Of a stretch of DNA of 5,267 nt, positions 4,503 through 5,267 are shown piece after piece. The position numbers and the translations under genes are program-made. This stretch comes from JAGHEK01 sp044426235 (GTDB lineage Bacteria; Bacillota; Clostridia; Peptostreptococcales; Peptostreptococcaceae): the NCBI GenBank assembly GCA_044426235.1, contig JAWXUS010000060.1, positions 1-5,267 on the forward strand, given 5' to 3'. Position 1 is the first letter of the stretch. The number at the start of each line of letters is the position of its first letter. Below the pieces are notes generated by a model. It was not told where the DNA came from. It made no database searches and saw nothing but the letters and a program-made list of their open reading frames with translations.

Positions 4503-4553
4503 CTAAATTAAAAACCTGTGACTTATTATATACATAAAAGACATTATTGATAA
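4503..4553 (-). promoter_or_regulatory. Promoter and short leader of the short family gene
   Basis: TTATCA (4548-4553, 4 of 6 to TTGACA), a 17-nt spacer and a perfect TATAAT (4525-4530) give a good sigma-A type promoter, with a start near 4518. The leader then reads AGGTTTTTAATTTAGGA (minus strand, about 4501-4517), a gapped version of the AGGTTAGTTTAATTAAAGGA leader of the gene at 219-1283. The AG of the dyad is missing, so the inverted repeat is lost. Confidence 0.65.
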
Positions 4554-4562
4554 TTTAGGCAT

Positions 4563-4588
4563 AAAAAAAAGAGAAACTAAGTCTCTCT
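4563..4588 (-). terminator. Rho-independent terminator of the fourth family gene
   Basis: On the minus strand AGAGAGACTTAGTTTCTCT (4570-4588) folds into a stem of up to nine pairs including one G-U (loop opened to 3-5 nt in practice). It runs into eight T residues (4563-4570). It lies about 145 nt after the stop at 4732, with the second C-terminal remnant in between, so it probably belonged first to the gene of that remnant. Confidence 0.8.
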
Positions 4589-4611
4589 AATTCTTAAAAT
4601 GGTTCACGTTC

Positions 4612-4728
4612 TTAAGCAAATTCATCAAAAGAATACGAACTGTCTTTAATATTCACATCTGCCTTTTCCTGCATATCACCTTTTATAGCAAACATATTTT
4701 TACATAATTCAAAGAAATCTTCTCTTAA
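4612..4728 (-). pseudogene. Second C-terminal tail directly behind the fourth gene
   Basis: Right after the tandem stops (TAA TAA) of the fourth gene, the same frame reads LREDFFELCKNMFAIKGDMQ, then EKADVNIKDSSYSFDEFA and TAA (4612-4614). It aligns with that gene's own end: KRKDFFNLSDNTFSIKYGMK, then EYENSKVKDFWFDSL. It is a second copy of the tail module, without start codon or ribosome site and without the final DDDMPF. A duplication, or a recombination between neighbouring paralogues that replaced all but the tail, explains it. Only stop-codon read-through would express it. Confidence 0.75.
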
Positions 4729-4731
4729 TTA

Positions 4732-5267
4732 TTAAAACGGCATATCATCATCAACTTCTTCACATAAACTATCAAACCAAAAATCTTTCACTTTACTATT
4801 TTCATATTCTTTCATACCATATTTTATACTAAATGTATTATCTGATAAGTTAAAGAAATCTTTTCTTTTAAATGTTTTATTTATAAGACTGTCTTTAATC
4901 TCTTTCATAACGTTTGAATTAATAGTTTCATCTAAATATACATTAATGTTAATATTAGCCTCAAGACCTTCTTTAATTTGTTTCATTTGCTTATAATTAA
5001 ATTTAGGATATGCATATATAGATATATTAAGACCTTTATCTAAACCACTCTTTATTTGATTTATTTGAGATAAATTAAAATCTTTACTATATTTAGATAA
5101 TAATTCTTTAATAGAATCGTCTTTATCAATAGCTTCTTTTATAGCATCCATCTCTACTCTATTATAGGTAGGGTTAGCATAATGAGAAACATCAAGTCCT
5201 TCACTGATATCTTTTCTTAGCTTTTCCATTGCTTCTGCATCATATCTTTTGTCAAGATAAGCACTTA
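4732..5267 (-). CDS. Helical-repeat family protein with SSB-like acidic tip (5' end beyond window)
   Basis: This is the C-terminal 177 residues of a family member. The frame stays open to the window edge: upstream of the ATG at 5229 it reads SAYLDKRYDAEA in phase, and that ATG codes for the M inside a repeat, so it is not the true start. About four repeats are visible, the best being KFNYKQMKQIKEGL followed by NININVYLD. The family C-terminal module follows (INKTFKRKDFFNLSDNTFSI). Unlike the other intact members it adds a tail of about 30 residues ending CEEVDDDMPF. That end matches the D-D-D-(I/L/M)-P-F tip with which bacterial single-stranded-DNA-binding protein recruits partners such as RecQ, PriA and RecO. 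The protein has no OB-fold in the visible part, so it is not SSB itself. Binding to SSB partners is inferred. Stops are tandem TAA TAA. Confidence 0.92.
   Translation of the reverse strand, partial: SAYLDKRYDAEAMEKLRKDISEGLDVSHYANPTYNRVEMDAIKEAIDKDDSIKELLSKYSKDFNLSQINQIKSGLDKGLNISIYAYPKFNYKQMKQIKEGLEANININVYLDETINSNVMKEIKDSLINKTFKRKDFFNLSDNTFSIKYGMKEYENSKVKDFWFDSLCEEVDDDMPF

Noticed and set aside
5227..5229. ATG at 5229 as start of the fourth family gene
   Set aside because: The frame continues in phase to the window edge with family repeat sequence (AYLDKRYDAEAM), no ribosome site precedes the ATG, and the Met is the conserved repeat-internal one.

Overview
The window is very AT-rich (visibly well under 30% G+C), uses AGA and TTA heavily in its coding parts, and has AGGAG-type ribosome sites and compact Rho-independent terminators. 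This fits a low-GC Firmicute, most likely a Clostridium-type organism. No housekeeping gene is present. The tandem paralogues, gene remnants and repeat-rich spacers suggest a plasmid, prophage or other accessory region. No replication, transposase or integrase gene is visible, so the type of element is not settled.

All supported genes are on the minus strand and belong to one paralogous family. Two complete long members (219-1283 and 1358-2314) start with a Rho_N/SAP-like helical head (GYSKY+K pattern). They continue with about 25-residue helical repeats of the type QM.EIR.GL..GLDVS.Y.D and end in a shared C-terminal module (KTF+R.DYFDF....N.F.IK.EF). A short member (3948-4487) keeps two repeats and the C-terminal module. 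A fourth member (4732 to beyond the right edge) has an extended acidic tail ending in DDDMPF, which looks like the C-terminal tip of bacterial SSB proteins.

Layout from right to left, in the direction of transcription: the partial fourth gene, a second C-terminal remnant just after its stop, and a terminator (4563-4588). Next come a promoter and the short third gene with its terminator (3913-3939). Then follows about 1.2 kb without a confident gene (roughly 2741-3912). It holds a G+C-richer patch, a 130-bp-offset repeat that overlaps a frameshifted Lys-rich reading frame, and two promoter-hairpin-terminator units that look like small RNAs, one built from two 39-nt repeats. After that come a 23-codon mini-gene made of a start and the family C-terminus, a second decayed C-terminal stub with its own terminator, and the two long genes, which end at a strong terminator (150-180). 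The two long genes share a nearly identical leader element with a TTAGTT-n-AACTAA dyad, and a shorter form of it precedes the third gene.

The picture is a cassette-like array. Units with their own promoter and/or terminator, coding for repeat proteins of one family, have been duplicated, trimmed and lost, leaving C-terminal stubs and terminators behind. The Rho_N-like head and the SSB-like tip both point towards nucleic-acid metabolism, but no enzyme activity can be assigned from sequence.
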